Assembly: GCA_003223395.1 (NCBI GenBank)
Contig: QHUZ01000024.1
Location: 1-64,000, forward strand
Direction of reading: 5' to 3'
DNA length: 64,000 nt
DNA from: Gemmatimonadota bacterium
Lineage (GTDB): Bacteria > Gemmatimonadota > Gemmatimonadetes > Gemmatimonadales > GWC2-71-9
Part shown: positions 34,601-43,021 of the stretch, in pieces
Position numbering within the stretch: the stretch's first letter is position 1
How the letters are laid out: every line of letters starts with the position of its first letter
Notes under the pieces: model-generated
The model's database searches: none
The model's input: only the letters and a program-made list of their open reading frames with translations
Told to the model about the DNA's origin: nothing
Translations under genes and position numbers: made by a program

Positions 34601-35163
34601 ATCAATCGGTGGACGAGCTCGAGCTGAAAGCGCGGGTGGACGATCCGGCCGCCCTCGAGCGCGCCATCGTCGACGCCGGCGGGGAGCTCATGTTCCGCGG
34701 CGAGATGATCGACCGGCGCTACGACCGAAAGGGCCGGCTGGCGCGGCGCGACGAGGTGTTGCGGCTGCGCGTGTTCCGCCCCGACAGCGGCGCGGCGCCC
34801 TTCGGCGTCCTGGGCTGGAAGGGTCCCGTCAGCGTGCGCGACGGTTACAAGCACCGCGCGGAGCACGAGGCGCAGGTCGCGCAACCGGAGGCCGCGCGCA
34901 TCATCTTCGAGCGCCTCGGTTACGAGGTCGTGCTGCGCATCGACCGCAAGATCGCGGAGTACCGCCTCGCTGGCGCGACGGTGCGCATCGAGTGGTATCC
35001 CGCCATGGACGTGCTGGTCGAAATCGAAGGTGAACCGGAAGCCATCGAGCGCGCCGTGCGCGCCACCGGACTCGCGCGCGACCGGTTCCTGCCGGAAGCC
35101 CTAGCGCATTTCGTCCGCGCGTACGAGGAGCGCACCGGACGGACCGCGCGGCTCGCCCAATGA
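34597..35163 (+). CDS. CYTH-domain protein (class IV adenylate cyclase/ThTPase-like)
   Basis: A 188-residue triphosphate tunnel enzyme. The ExExK signature is ELELKA at the N-terminus. Basic and acidic tunnel residues are seen in RGEMIDRRYD, DEVLRLRVF, LGWKGP, RDGYKHRAEHE and VRIEWYPAMDVLVEIEG. Members hydrolyse inorganic triphosphate or thiamine triphosphate, or make cAMP. The product here is not predictable, since cyclase and phosphatase members share the motif. It couples translationally to both neighbours by ATGA overlaps. Confidence 0.85.
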   Translation: MNQSVDELELKARVDDPAALERAIVDAGGELMFRGEMIDRRYDRKGRLARRDEVLRLRVFRPDSGAAPFGVLGWKGPVSVRDGYKHRAEHEAQVAQPEAARIIFERLGYEVVLRIDRKIAEYRLAGATVRIEWYPAMDVLVEIEGEPEAIERAVRATGLARDRFLPEALAHFVRAYEERTGRTARLAQ

Positions 35164-35894
35164 AGCTGCTGATGCCGCTGCGCGTCCCCGAGCTGGCGCC
35201 GTCGCTCGGGCGCGTCATCGTGCCGCGTCGCCTGCTCGATCCGTGGGTGCCACTCGACGACATCCGCGAGGAGCTGGCGACGCGCGTGCTGGAGCTGGGC
35301 GGTGAAGGGCGGTCGGCCGCGGCGCGCGAATCGGACGGGGACACGCGGGCGCGCGTCCTCGAAATCACCGGCCGCGGCGCCTGGGCCGCGGCCTGGGACC
35401 ACGCCGTCCGCCGTGCCGGAGCCCGGGTCGCCGACGCGCTGGACGCCGAGATCACACGCACCGCGCGGACGGTACGCCTGCCGCGCCGCCGCCTGCGCCG
35501 GCATCTGCTCAGCAATTCGGAGAAGCGCGCGATCGTGGCGCGGTTGGGAACCGGCGGCGGCCCGTTCGTCGCGGCGCTCGACGAGCTGGAAGCGGCCGCG
35601 GCGCGCGCCGGCGACGCGTCCGTCCTCGAAAAGGACGCGCACGCCACGTGGCAGGAAGCGCTACGCACGGTGGCGCGACGGCTCGAAGCCGCGTGGCTCG
35701 CCCTCGAGGCCGAAGTGGACGCGGAGCGCGAGCGCTGGAATTCGGAGATCGAGGCGCTCGCCGCCTGGCGGCCCGCGCGTTGGCCGATCTTGGTCGTCTG
35801 GATTCCGCTTGCCGCACTGCTGGTGTGGCTTGGCCTGATACTCGGCGGCTACGTCTCGGCTCCCGCGTGGCTCGCGTCGCGACTGGGCTTCTAG
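35160..35894 (+). CDS. Unknown Ala/Arg-rich protein with C-terminal membrane segment
   Basis: A 244-residue protein not assigned to a family. The N-terminal 200 residues are predicted helical, with long charged stretches (AWLALEAEVDAERERWNSEIEAL) that could form a coiled coil. A single hydrophobic segment near the C-terminus (WPILVVWIPLAALLVWLGLILGGYV) makes it a tail-anchored type. It overlaps the CYTH gene as ATGA and the M14 gene by 28 bases, so it belongs to the same operon. GC and codon style match the neighbours. Confidence 0.6.
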   Translation: MKLLMPLRVPELAPSLGRVIVPRRLLDPWVPLDDIREELATRVLELGGEGRSAAARESDGDTRARVLEITGRGAWAAAWDHAVRRAGARVADALDAEITRTARTVRLPRRRLRRHLLSNSEKRAIVARLGTGGGPFVAALDELEAAAARAGDASVLEKDAHATWQEALRTVARRLEAAWLALEAEVDAERERWNSEIEALAAWRPARWPILVVWIPLAALLVWLGLILGGYVSAPAWLASRLGF

Positions 35895-38041
35895 CGCTGA
35901 CGCTGTTCGGAGGCATAGCGGCCTCCGCACAGCTTCGCATCGTCGAAGTCCCAGTCGCCGGGCGGGCCGGTCTCGATTCGCTCGCCCGCCTCGGCTTCGA
36001 GATCGCGGACGTGCGCTCGATCGGCGGGACGTTGCGGGCTGTGATTGTCGTGTCGCCGGAGACGGAAACGCAGCTTGGCCAGCACGGCTTCAGAGTGGCG
36101 GCGCCCAGCATTGCGCGCGTGATCACGGGCGCGGCGGCCGACACGTTCCGCATGTTCCATTCGTTCGACAAACCGGGCGACGGCATTCGCGCGACGCTCG
36201 CTGCCTGGGCCGCCGCCGATACCGAGATTCATCTGGATTCGGTTGGCGCGTCCTACGAAGGCCGGCCGATTCTCGCCGTAAAGATCGGACCGGCGAACGA
36301 CTCGCCCAACCGGCCCAACGTCCTGTTCATGGGGACGCATCACGCCCGCGAGTGGATTTCGACCGCCGTGGCGATGAAATTGATTCGCTGGCTCGCCGAT
36401 TCCGCCGCCGCGCTGATCACTTCGCACGACGTGTGGGTGATTCCCGTCGAAAACCCGGACGGTTACCAGTACACGTTCACGAACGAGCGATACTGGCGGA
36501 AGAATCGCCGCCCCAACGCCGACGGCAGCTTCGGCGTGGATCCGAACCGCAACTACCCCGCCTTCTGGGGCGCTGATGAAGTCGGTTCGAGCAGCTATCA
36601 GTACGCCGAGACGTATCGCGGCACGAGTCCCGGCTCAGAACCCGAGACCCAGGCGGTGATGGCGTTTCATGCCGCGCACCCCCCCGTGGTCTCCGTGTCC
36701 TATCACAGCTACAGCGGGCTGGTCCTCTATCCCTGGGGATTTCGTGCCGGCGCCTTGCCGCCCGACCTGCCGCGCTTTCAGGCGCTGGCCGGCACCGATC
36801 TCACTCCCGCCGTCGCTGACAGCGTGCCCGGTTCCACGCTCGATCATTATCACCCCGGCCCCGGCTGGAATCTCTACACGACAAACGGTGAATACACCGA
36901 CTGGGCCTACCGCACGCATGGCACGATCGCGTTCACCACGGAGCTGACGAGCGGCTGCTGTGTGGACAACGTGTACTACGGCTTCGAATTCCCGGACGAC
37001 AGCGCGATGGTCGAACGCGTGTTCCGCGACAATTTGCCGTTTGCGCGCGCGTTGATCGTCGCATCGGGCGATCTGGCGCACGCTCCCGGGGCGAGCGGCG
37101 CGGTGCCCGGGCCGGAGCGATTCATGTCCCTGTGGCCGGACGCGTGGCTGAGTCTCGATGCGGCGGCGGGGCAGCCGCCGCTGACACTCCGCACCGGAAC
37201 GGGCGCGCTGGTCGCTCGCGGCGCACAGACCGATTCGCTCGGTCGCGGCACCCTGCGGACGGTGTGGCGCTCCGATCTCCGCCTCGACGCCGTCCGGGCG
37301 GTGCGCGCCGATGGCACACCGCTCGCCGCCGAGCTGCTCTCGCTCGCGGGTGCCGAGCCGCTCGATGCGGACTGGCGCGGTGGCTGGTGGCATGACACGG
37401 TGCATGTGGCGGGCAAATACTCCTGGGGGATATCGGGGACCGATACTCTGACGTCGCCAGTCGTCGATCTGCGCGACCGGACGCAGGTGTGGTTGCATCT
37501 GTGGACCCGGCACTACGGCTCGTCGTTCACGCCGACGCAACGGGGCATCATTCAGTTCTCGGCGGACTCCGGCGCGACGTGGAGTGACGTCGCCATGATC
37601 GTCGGTGACGGGCCGAGCTGGTATCCGGTGCGGGTTGATCTGCCGCAGGCCCAGGGCCGGCGTGGTGCGCGGGTGCGGTTCATCGCCCAGGACTTCACGT
37701 GGTGGGTGGATGCTGTCGGGTTCGCGACCGATGCCAGCACGGCGTTCTTGCAACTCGCCGCCACCGGGGGGGGAGCGGAAGTATCCGAGAACCCGGTCCG
37801 GAGCAATCAGGTCGTCATTTCATGGCCTGCCGCGACCGGCAACGCCACACTCGCTGTGTTCAGCTTCCTGGGAGAGCGGTTGTATCAGACCACGGTGCCG
37901 GCGCCGACGAACGAATATGTTTGGGACCTCACAATTGGCGGAGGAGCGCGGCGCGTGGTGAATGGCGCATACATCATCGTCGTGGACGTGGACGGGCACC
38001 ACTACCGGCGGCGTCTGTTCGTGGCGCGCCCAGCCCCGTGA
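35867..38041 (+). CDS. Secreted M14 zinc carboxypeptidase with possible type IX sorting-like C-terminal domain
   Basis: A 724-residue exported metallopeptidase. The GTG start at 35867 gives a signal peptide (ATGLLALTLFGGIAASAQ); the frame continues upstream to 35648 but only through the previous gene. The zinc ligands are in GTHHAREW (HxxE) and SYHSYSG, substrate contacts in DPNRNYP, and the catalytic Glu in FTTELTSGCC. A beta-rich immune-inhibitor-like region follows near 430-640. The final 80 residues (ENPVRSNQ, FSFLGERLYQ, VVNGAYIIVVDVDG) resemble FlgD-like or T9SS type A sorting domains that end secreted proteins of the FCB group. Confidence 0.87.
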   Translation: MARVATGLLALTLFGGIAASAQLRIVEVPVAGRAGLDSLARLGFEIADVRSIGGTLRAVIVVSPETETQLGQHGFRVAAPSIARVITGAAADTFRMFHSFDKPGDGIRATLAAWAAADTEIHLDSVGASYEGRPILAVKIGPANDSPNRPNVLFMGTHHAREWISTAVAMKLIRWLADSAAALITSHDVWVIPVENPDGYQYTFTNERYWRKNRRPNADGSFGVDPNRNYPAFWGADEVGSSSYQYAETYRGTSPGSEPETQAVMAFHAAHPPVVSVSYHSYSGLVLYPWGFRAGALPPDLPRFQALAGTDLTPAVADSVPGSTLDHYHPGPGWNLYTTNGEYTDWAYRTHGTIAFTTELTSGCCVDNVYYGFEFPDDSAMVERVFRDNLPFARALIVASGDLAHAPGASGAVPGPERFMSLWPDAWLSLDAAAGQPPLTLRTGTGALVARGAQTDSLGRGTLRTVWRSDLRLDAVRAVRADGTPLAAELLSLAGAEPLDADWRGGWWHDTVHVAGKYSWGISGTDTLTSPVVDLRDRTQVWLHLWTRHYGSSFTPTQRGIIQFSADSGATWSDVAMIVGDGPSWYPVRVDLPQAQGRRGARVRFIAQDFTWWVDAVGFATDASTAFLQLAATGGGAEVSENPVRSNQVVISWPAATGNATLAVFSFLGERLYQTTVPAPTNEYVWDLTIGGGARRVVNGAYIIVVDVDGHHYRRRLFVARPAP

Positions 38042-38424
38042 GCGCGGTCGGCGTCGGAGTCGATCTGGTCGAGGTCTCGCGCGCGCGGTCCATGCTCGCG
38101 GACAAGGGCGCGCATGTGTTCGATCGCCTCCTCACGCCGGCCGAGGCGGAGTACTGTCGCTCCCGGCCCGACCCCGCCGAGCACGTCGCGGTCCGGCTGG
38201 CCGCCAAGGAGGCGGTCTACAAGGCGCTGCAGGGGAGTGACGCGGCACGCGGGATCGGATGGCGCGACATCGAGGTGACCCGGGCGCCCGACGGGCGTCC
38301 GGACGTCGCGCTCACCGGGCTAGCCGAGCGGCGCGCGAGGGAACTACGGGTCAAGCGGGTGCTGCTGTCTCTTTCCCATACGCACGAGGCAGCGGTCGCA
38401 ATCGCAGTGCTATCAACAGATTGA
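38038..38424 (+). CDS. acpS: Holo-[acyl-carrier-protein] synthase
   Basis: A 128-residue enzyme that attaches 4'-phosphopantetheine from CoA to apo-ACP, activating fatty-acid synthesis. The family motifs VGVDLVEV and LAAKEAVYKAL (Mg and CoA contacts) are intact. The C-terminal LSLSHTHEAAVAIAV matches the trimer interface strand. The GTG start at 38038 overlaps the stop of the peptidase gene as GTGA. The upstream frame to 37699 is a shadow of the peptidase. Confidence 0.92.
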   Translation: MSAVGVGVDLVEVSRARSMLADKGAHVFDRLLTPAEAEYCRSRPDPAEHVAVRLAAKEAVYKALQGSDAARGIGWRDIEVTRAPDGRPDVALTGLAERRARELRVKRVLLSLSHTHEAAVAIAVLSTD

Positions 38425-38449
38425 AATTCCGACAAAATCACTCTACTAT
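38421..38449 (+). promoter_or_regulatory. Strong promoter of the FTR1 gene, near-leaderless
   Basis: TTGAAA (38421-38426), a 17-base spacer and TACTAT (38444-38449) form a near-ideal sigma-70 promoter. The GTG start at 38455 is only five bases beyond the -10, so the mRNA should begin at or next to the start codon. No Fur-box match was identified by eye. Confidence 0.75.
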
Positions 38450-38454
38450 TTGTC

Positions 38455-40236
38455 GTGCGGCTCTCGAAAACACTGCTCTTGATCACCGCCTGCCTTGCTC
38501 AGCCACTCGCAGGGCAGGCGACTGACTCTCTGGCCCTGGCGCGGCGCGTGGTTGCCGCCGCGTCCCTGGCAGCCAAAGAGTACGCCCTCGGCGTAGTCCC
38601 GGCCGGGGGACAGATCACCCAGCCCGAGGAAGTGGACGAGGCCAAGCTCTTCATCCAGCAGGCCCAGTTCGACGTTCCGGGGCTGCCGCTGCCGGCCCGG
38701 GCAAAATCTCAGTACGCGCTGGCCCACATCGCGCAGCTTCTCGAGGCCCTCGCAGCCCCCGATTCAGTCAGCCGCGCCACCGATAGCCTGGTGGCGCTCA
38801 TCACAGCAGCCGCCGGTGGGCCGAAGGTCGTGGAGCCGTTGCCCAACCGGCCACCGTCGCTCGAGCGCGGCGCGCTCGTCTACCGGGAGCAGTGCGCCGC
38901 ATGTCACGGGGAATCGGGACGCGGTGACGGGCCAAAGGCGAAATCGCTGAAGGGCCCGCCGCCCGCGAACCTGGCGGATCCGGCGGTGATGGGCAACAAG
39001 TCGCTGCTCGACATCTTCCGGCGGATCGCCGTCGGCACTCCGGGGACCGCGATGCCGGAGTTCGCCGAAGACCTTCCCGCGGAAGATCGCTGGGCGGTCG
39101 CGTCGTACGTCGCCGCAATGCAGTACGGGGGATCGGCGACGGCCGCCGTCTTCGCGGCGGTGCGGCACCAGATCGATTCTGCGTTCGCGCGGCGCTCCGA
39201 CAAGATCGCGGTCGACGCCTACATGACGTTCGAGCAGGTCGAGACCGCCATTCGCGCCAAGAATGCCGGGCTCGCGAGCGAGCTGGAAGGCAACTTCGCG
39301 TGGCTGCGCACGCGCGTGGCGAAAGCCGACGACGCGGAGCGTCACACGATTCGCGAGCGCTTGCTGGCCGGCCTCGAGCGTGCGGAGCGCGTCGTTGCGG
39401 ATCGACAGTCGGGGATGAGTCTCTTCGTGGCCTCGTTCTTCCTGCTCGTACGCGAAGGATTCGAAGCGATCCTCATCGTCGCCGCGCTGATGACGTTCCT
39501 CGCGAAGGCGGGAGCGTCGGAGCGCCGGCGCGAGGTGGCGCGCGGCGCGTGGGCGGCGGTGGGGGCGAGCCTCATCACCTGGGTGCTGGTCGAGCTGCTG
39601 TTTCAGGTGACGCCGGGCCAGCGTGAGATGATCGAGGGCGTCACGATGCTGGTCGCCGCTGCCGTCCTCTTCTACGTGAGCTACTGGCTCCTCTCCAAGA
39701 TCGAAGCCGACAAGTGGACCGCCTTCGTGCGCGGCAAAATGCAGAGCGCACTCTCCTCCGGCTCCGGCCTGGCATTGAGCGCGGTCGCGTTCCTGGCCGT
39801 GTACCGCGAGGGGTTCGAGACGATCCTGTTCTACAAGGCGCTGTTCACGTCGGCGGGCGCGAGCACCGTACCGGTCGTCGGAGGAATCGCGGCCGGCGCG
39901 GTCGGACTCGTGGCGATCTACCTGCTCGTCAATCAGCTGGGACTTCGCGTGGCGATGAAACCGTTCTTCGCGGTGACGGGCGTGATGCTTTACTACATGG
40001 CGTTCGTGTTCGCGGGGAAGGGCGTCGCGGAGCTGCAGGGCGCGGGGATCATTCCGTTGACCGTGATCGAAGGCGCGCCGCGCATTCCCGTGTTCGGCAT
40101 CTACCCGACCGTGGAGTCGTTGATCGTGCAGGGACTGCTGTTGGCGCTGGCGATCGTCGCTGCGATCTGGGCGATGCGGCCTAAGGCAAAGCCGTCAGGC
40201 GCTGCTGCGGAGCGGGACCTGCTTCGGTCGCAGTGA
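38455..40236 (+). CDS. Cytochrome c-FTR1 family iron permease fusion
   Basis: A 593-residue exported-then-membrane protein. A signal peptide is followed by a monohaem cytochrome c domain (CAACH near residue 144, axial Met probably in GTAMPEFAE). A helical linker leads to about seven membrane segments of the FTR1/EfeU family. The two REGFE motifs that bind iron, REGFEAILI and REGFETILFYK, are intact. The cytochrome probably oxidises Fe(II) or passes its electron on during uptake. Its 3' end overlaps the convergent lgt gene by 42 bases. Confidence 0.9.
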   Translation: MRLSKTLLLITACLAQPLAGQATDSLALARRVVAAASLAAKEYALGVVPAGGQITQPEEVDEAKLFIQQAQFDVPGLPLPARAKSQYALAHIAQLLEALAAPDSVSRATDSLVALITAAAGGPKVVEPLPNRPPSLERGALVYREQCAACHGESGRGDGPKAKSLKGPPPANLADPAVMGNKSLLDIFRRIAVGTPGTAMPEFAEDLPAEDRWAVASYVAAMQYGGSATAAVFAAVRHQIDSAFARRSDKIAVDAYMTFEQVETAIRAKNAGLASELEGNFAWLRTRVAKADDAERHTIRERLLAGLERAERVVADRQSGMSLFVASFFLLVREGFEAILIVAALMTFLAKAGASERRREVARGAWAAVGASLITWVLVELLFQVTPGQREMIEGVTMLVAAAVLFYVSYWLLSKIEADKWTAFVRGKMQSALSSGSGLALSAVAFLAVYREGFETILFYKALFTSAGASTVPVVGGIAAGAVGLVAIYLLVNQLGLRVAMKPFFAVTGVMLYYMAFVFAGKGVAELQGAGIIPLTVIEGAPRIPVFGIYPTVESLIVQGLLLALAIVAAIWAMRPKAKPSGAAAERDLLRSQ

Positions 40237-41046
40237 TTCGGGCAGCGGCTGCGGACCCGACGGGACGCGCCACTTGAGCACCAGGAATGCCCCCACCAGA
40301 ACGAGCAGCACGCTCATCCCCTGCGCCAGCGTAAACGCCCCCAGCCGGCGGTCGTCTTTTGCCCGGACAAGCTCGACCAGAAACCGTTCAACGCCGGCAA
40401 ACACGAGGTAGCAGGCGAACAGCCAGCCGATGGCATGACCGTGGTCCCGGCGCCGCCACAGCCACCAGAACACGCACAGCATTGCGATCGTCTCGTAGAT
40501 CTGGGTCGGATGCACCGCGACCAGCGTATTCGGGTCTGTCAGCGCCGGAAAATGCACCCCCATCCGCTGCAGTTCCCCGACCGTCGTCGGCGGCAACCCG
40601 TTCGGGAACTTCATCGCCCACGGCAGGCTGGAGGGGATGCCGTAATCGTCGTTCACGAGAAAGCACCCGACGCGCCCCAATGCGTAGCCGAGGGCCAATG
40701 GCGCCGCGCAGATCTCCGCGGTGAATCGCGCGGGCACACGCCGCCGCCACCCGTTCAGGAGAATGCCGGCCGTCGCACCCAGGAAGCCGCCGTACCAGAC
40801 GAATCCGCCGCGGCGAAACAGCATGTCCGCGTTGTGCGTGAGCAGCACGTACCACAGCTTGGCGCCGACCAACCCGCCGATGACGCCGGCGATGATGATG
40901 TCGGCGGCGTAGTCTTCGTCGAGCCCGCGCGCGCGCAGGTCGAGCTGAATCGCCCACCCCGCCATCAAGAACGCCACCATCATCATCAGCCCGTCGCCGG
41001 TGAGCTCCAGTGGCCCGAGGTGTATCGCGAACGGATAAACGGTCAT
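40195..41046 (-). CDS. lgt: Prolipoprotein diacylglyceryl transferase
   Basis: A 283-residue inner-membrane enzyme that adds diacylglycerol to the lipobox Cys of prolipoproteins. Seven hydrophobic segments are seen. The Lgt signature appears as ALGRVGCFLVNDDYG, where the usual GRxGNFxNxE is altered (Asn to Cys, Glu to Asp). The conserved HPTQIYE and GVERFLVELVRAKD follow. The changed signature is worth noting but other essential features remain. The ATG at 41046 overlaps the tsaD stop as ATGA. Confidence 0.88.
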   Translation of the reverse strand: MTVYPFAIHLGPLELTGDGLMMMVAFLMAGWAIQLDLRARGLDEDYAADIIIAGVIGGLVGAKLWYVLLTHNADMLFRRGGFVWYGGFLGATAGILLNGWRRRVPARFTAEICAAPLALGYALGRVGCFLVNDDYGIPSSLPWAMKFPNGLPPTTVGELQRMGVHFPALTDPNTLVAVHPTQIYETIAMLCVFWWLWRRRDHGHAIGWLFACYLVFAGVERFLVELVRAKDDRRLGAFTLAQGMSVLLVLVGAFLVLKWRVPSGPQPLPESLRPKQVPLRSSA

Positions 41047-42089
41047 CGTGAGTCCGTGGTGCGTGGCGCGTGGTGCGTGGGTTCGCCGACTTCGAGCCCC
41101 GGGAGCGGCAAATCGGCGCGGGCGTCGAGCGTCCAGTCGCTGCGCTCCCCGAGCCGCAGCCGGTGCCAACCGGCGCGCGCGATCATCGCCGCGTTGTCGG
41201 CGTTGAGGCGCGGGCTCGCGACGGCGACACGGGCGACTCCCGCCAGGCGCTCCGCCGCCCGGGCCGCGAGCGTGCGACTGCAGGCGACGCCGCCGCCGAG
41301 CACCGCCGTCGTATAGCCGGTGGCGCGGACGGCACGCTCCAGCTTGGTCACCAGCACGTCGAGCACGGCGTCCTGAAACCCGCGCGCGAGGTGCGCGCGA
41401 TCCCGCTCGAGGTTGTCCGAAGCACGCACCGCATGGAGCACCGCGGTCTTCAATCCGGAGAACGAGAACTCGAATCCTTCCGCGATCATCGGACGCGGGA
41501 AGCTGAAGCGAGTCGGATCGCCTTCGCGTGCCAGCTTCTCGATCGCGGGGCCGCCCGGATACCCGAGTCCGAGGAGCGTCGCAACCTTGTCGAACGCCTC
41601 GCCCGCGGCGTCATCACGCGTCTCGCCGAGCAGCCGGTACCGGCCCCAGGCGGGCACGTCGAGCAGCAGGGTGTGGCCTCCCGACACGAGCAGCGCCACG
41701 AACGGCGGCGCGAGATCGCGATCCTCGATCGCCGGCGCGAACAGGTGCCCTTCCATATGGTGCACGCCGATCAGGGCGCGACCGCCGGCAAATGCGAACG
41801 ACTTGGCGTAGACGACGCCGACGAGCAACGCACCGGCCAGGCCCGGCCCTGCGGTTACGGCGACCGCGTCGATGGCGGAGGGCGCGAGGCCTGCTTCCGC
41901 GAGCGCGCGATCGACGACCGCGGGAAGCGCCGCGAGATGCGCGCGGCTCGCCAGCTCGGGGACGACGCCGCCGAAGACTTTGTGGATGTCCTGGGAGAGA
42001 ATGACGAGGCTCGCCAGCTCACCGGTCACGAGAACGGCGGCCGAAGTCTCGTCGCACGACGTCTCGATGCCGAGGACGGCGTCAGCCAC
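41043..42089 (-). CDS. tsaD: tRNA N6-adenosine threonylcarbamoyltransferase
   Basis: A 348-residue enzyme that makes t6A37 in ANN-decoding tRNAs. The ASKHA-fold motifs are intact: GIETSCDETSAAV, metal-binding HHMEGHLFAP, ALLVSGGHT, GGPAIEKLA and LGGGVACSRTL. The last ~12 residues (THHAPRTTDSR) are encoded by a GTGCGTGG-type low-complexity tract and look like an extension beyond the family's normal end. It overlaps ybbR by eight bases and lgt by four. Confidence 0.92.
   Translation of the reverse strand: MADAVLGIETSCDETSAAVLVTGELASLVILSQDIHKVFGGVVPELASRAHLAALPAVVDRALAEAGLAPSAIDAVAVTAGPGLAGALLVGVVYAKSFAFAGGRALIGVHHMEGHLFAPAIEDRDLAPPFVALLVSGGHTLLLDVPAWGRYRLLGETRDDAAGEAFDKVATLLGLGYPGGPAIEKLAREGDPTRFSFPRPMIAEGFEFSFSGLKTAVLHAVRASDNLERDRAHLARGFQDAVLDVLVTKLERAVRATGYTTAVLGGGVACSRTLAARAAERLAGVARVAVASPRLNADNAAMIARAGWHRLRLGERSDWTLDARADLPLPGLEVGEPTHHAPRTTDSR
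41054..41080. repeat. GTGCGTGG low-complexity repeat at the tsaD 3' end
   Basis: Three to four GTGGTGCGTGG/GCGTGG units lie in tandem across the tsaD C-terminus, immediately upstream of the lgt start at 41046. They are translated as a His/Ala/Pro/Arg/Thr tail. Confidence 0.55.
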
Positions 42090-43020
42090 GTCGGCGGGCG
42101 GGGGGGGGCGTGGTGCGCCGCCGCAACGTCACCGAGTCGGGAATCGCGCGGGCGGTGATGCCGCGCGGCGCGACGACGGTGATCCGGGCTGCGCCGCCGC
42201 TCGTTCCCGTGATGTGCGCGACGACGCGCAGCGAATCGCGCGTCATTGCCTGAACCCGCTCTTCGGGGCCGCGAATCGCGACCGACACGCGTGACGGCGT
42301 GACGATGAAGCTGGTGATCGCGCCCCCGCCGCTCTCAACCGGAATACCGGCGAACGAACGCTCCGCGATCCGGCCCATGTCGCCGGTGACGGTCACCTGC
42401 TTCGGCGAGAGGCGTACGATGCCGAGCGCCATCGTGTCGATCGGGACGTTACGCGAGAACTCACCCGAAACGTTGGTGATCTCCGTCGGCACTGTCGTCA
42501 CGGAGTCGATTGTCGCGAGACTCCGCTCGGGGCCGACGAGCCGCACCGTGGTCGGCGTCATCGAGAGTCCGCCGTGCAGGACCTGTCCCGAATCGGGCGT
42601 GACGCTCACGAGCGACACGATTCTCACTTCTTTGCGGGCGACGCTGTCCAGCACCAGCGTGATCTCGCTCGGCCGGACTTCCATGACGCGAACATCCGCG
42701 CCCTTGGGAAGCGCGAGCTCCACCTCGGAAGGATCGAGGCTGATCGACCACGTGGACGTGGTCAGCGTGTCGGGCACGCGGCGCGTGATATCGCCCGCGA
42801 GCGAGCGCAGCTTCAGAATCTGGCTGCCCTTGCCGGAAATCTGCACGCGCACCTTGGGCGGCTTCTGCATCAGCGTGCGACCGCGCGGCAGCTGTATGTT
42901 CAGCGTCACGTCGAAGCTCGTCGTCACGGGCTGCTGCAGCTGCACGGCGACATAAAGCATCAGCGCGAGGAACAGCGCCGCGCCCTTGATGGGCCAGTTG
43001 CGCCTGATTCCCTGGAACAC
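42082..43020 (-). CDS. YbbR-domain protein (CdaR-like)
   Basis: A 312-residue protein with one N-terminal membrane anchor carrying the YbbR opening NWPIKGAALFLALMLYVAV, then three or four YbbR beta domains in the periplasm. In Firmicutes such proteins regulate a c-di-AMP cyclase. No cyclase gene is adjacent, so that role is not implied here. The C-terminus is Arg/Pro-rich (RRRTTPPPARRRG) and is encoded across a run of nine G bases at 42100-42108. The start is GTG at 43020. Confidence 0.82.
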   Translation of the reverse strand: MFQGIRRNWPIKGAALFLALMLYVAVQLQQPVTTSFDVTLNIQLPRGRTLMQKPPKVRVQISGKGSQILKLRSLAGDITRRVPDTLTTSTWSISLDPSEVELALPKGADVRVMEVRPSEITLVLDSVARKEVRIVSLVSVTPDSGQVLHGGLSMTPTTVRLVGPERSLATIDSVTTVPTEITNVSGEFSRNVPIDTMALGIVRLSPKQVTVTGDMGRIAERSFAGIPVESGGGAITSFIVTPSRVSVAIRGPEERVQAMTRDSLRVVAHITGTSGGAARITVVAPRGITARAIPDSVTLRRRTTPPPARRRG

Positions 43021-43021
43021 G

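Noticed and set aside
35648..35866. N-terminal extension of the M14 peptidase frame
   Set aside because: The segment lies in the upstream gene and adds no signal peptide; a GTG at 35867 opens directly on one.
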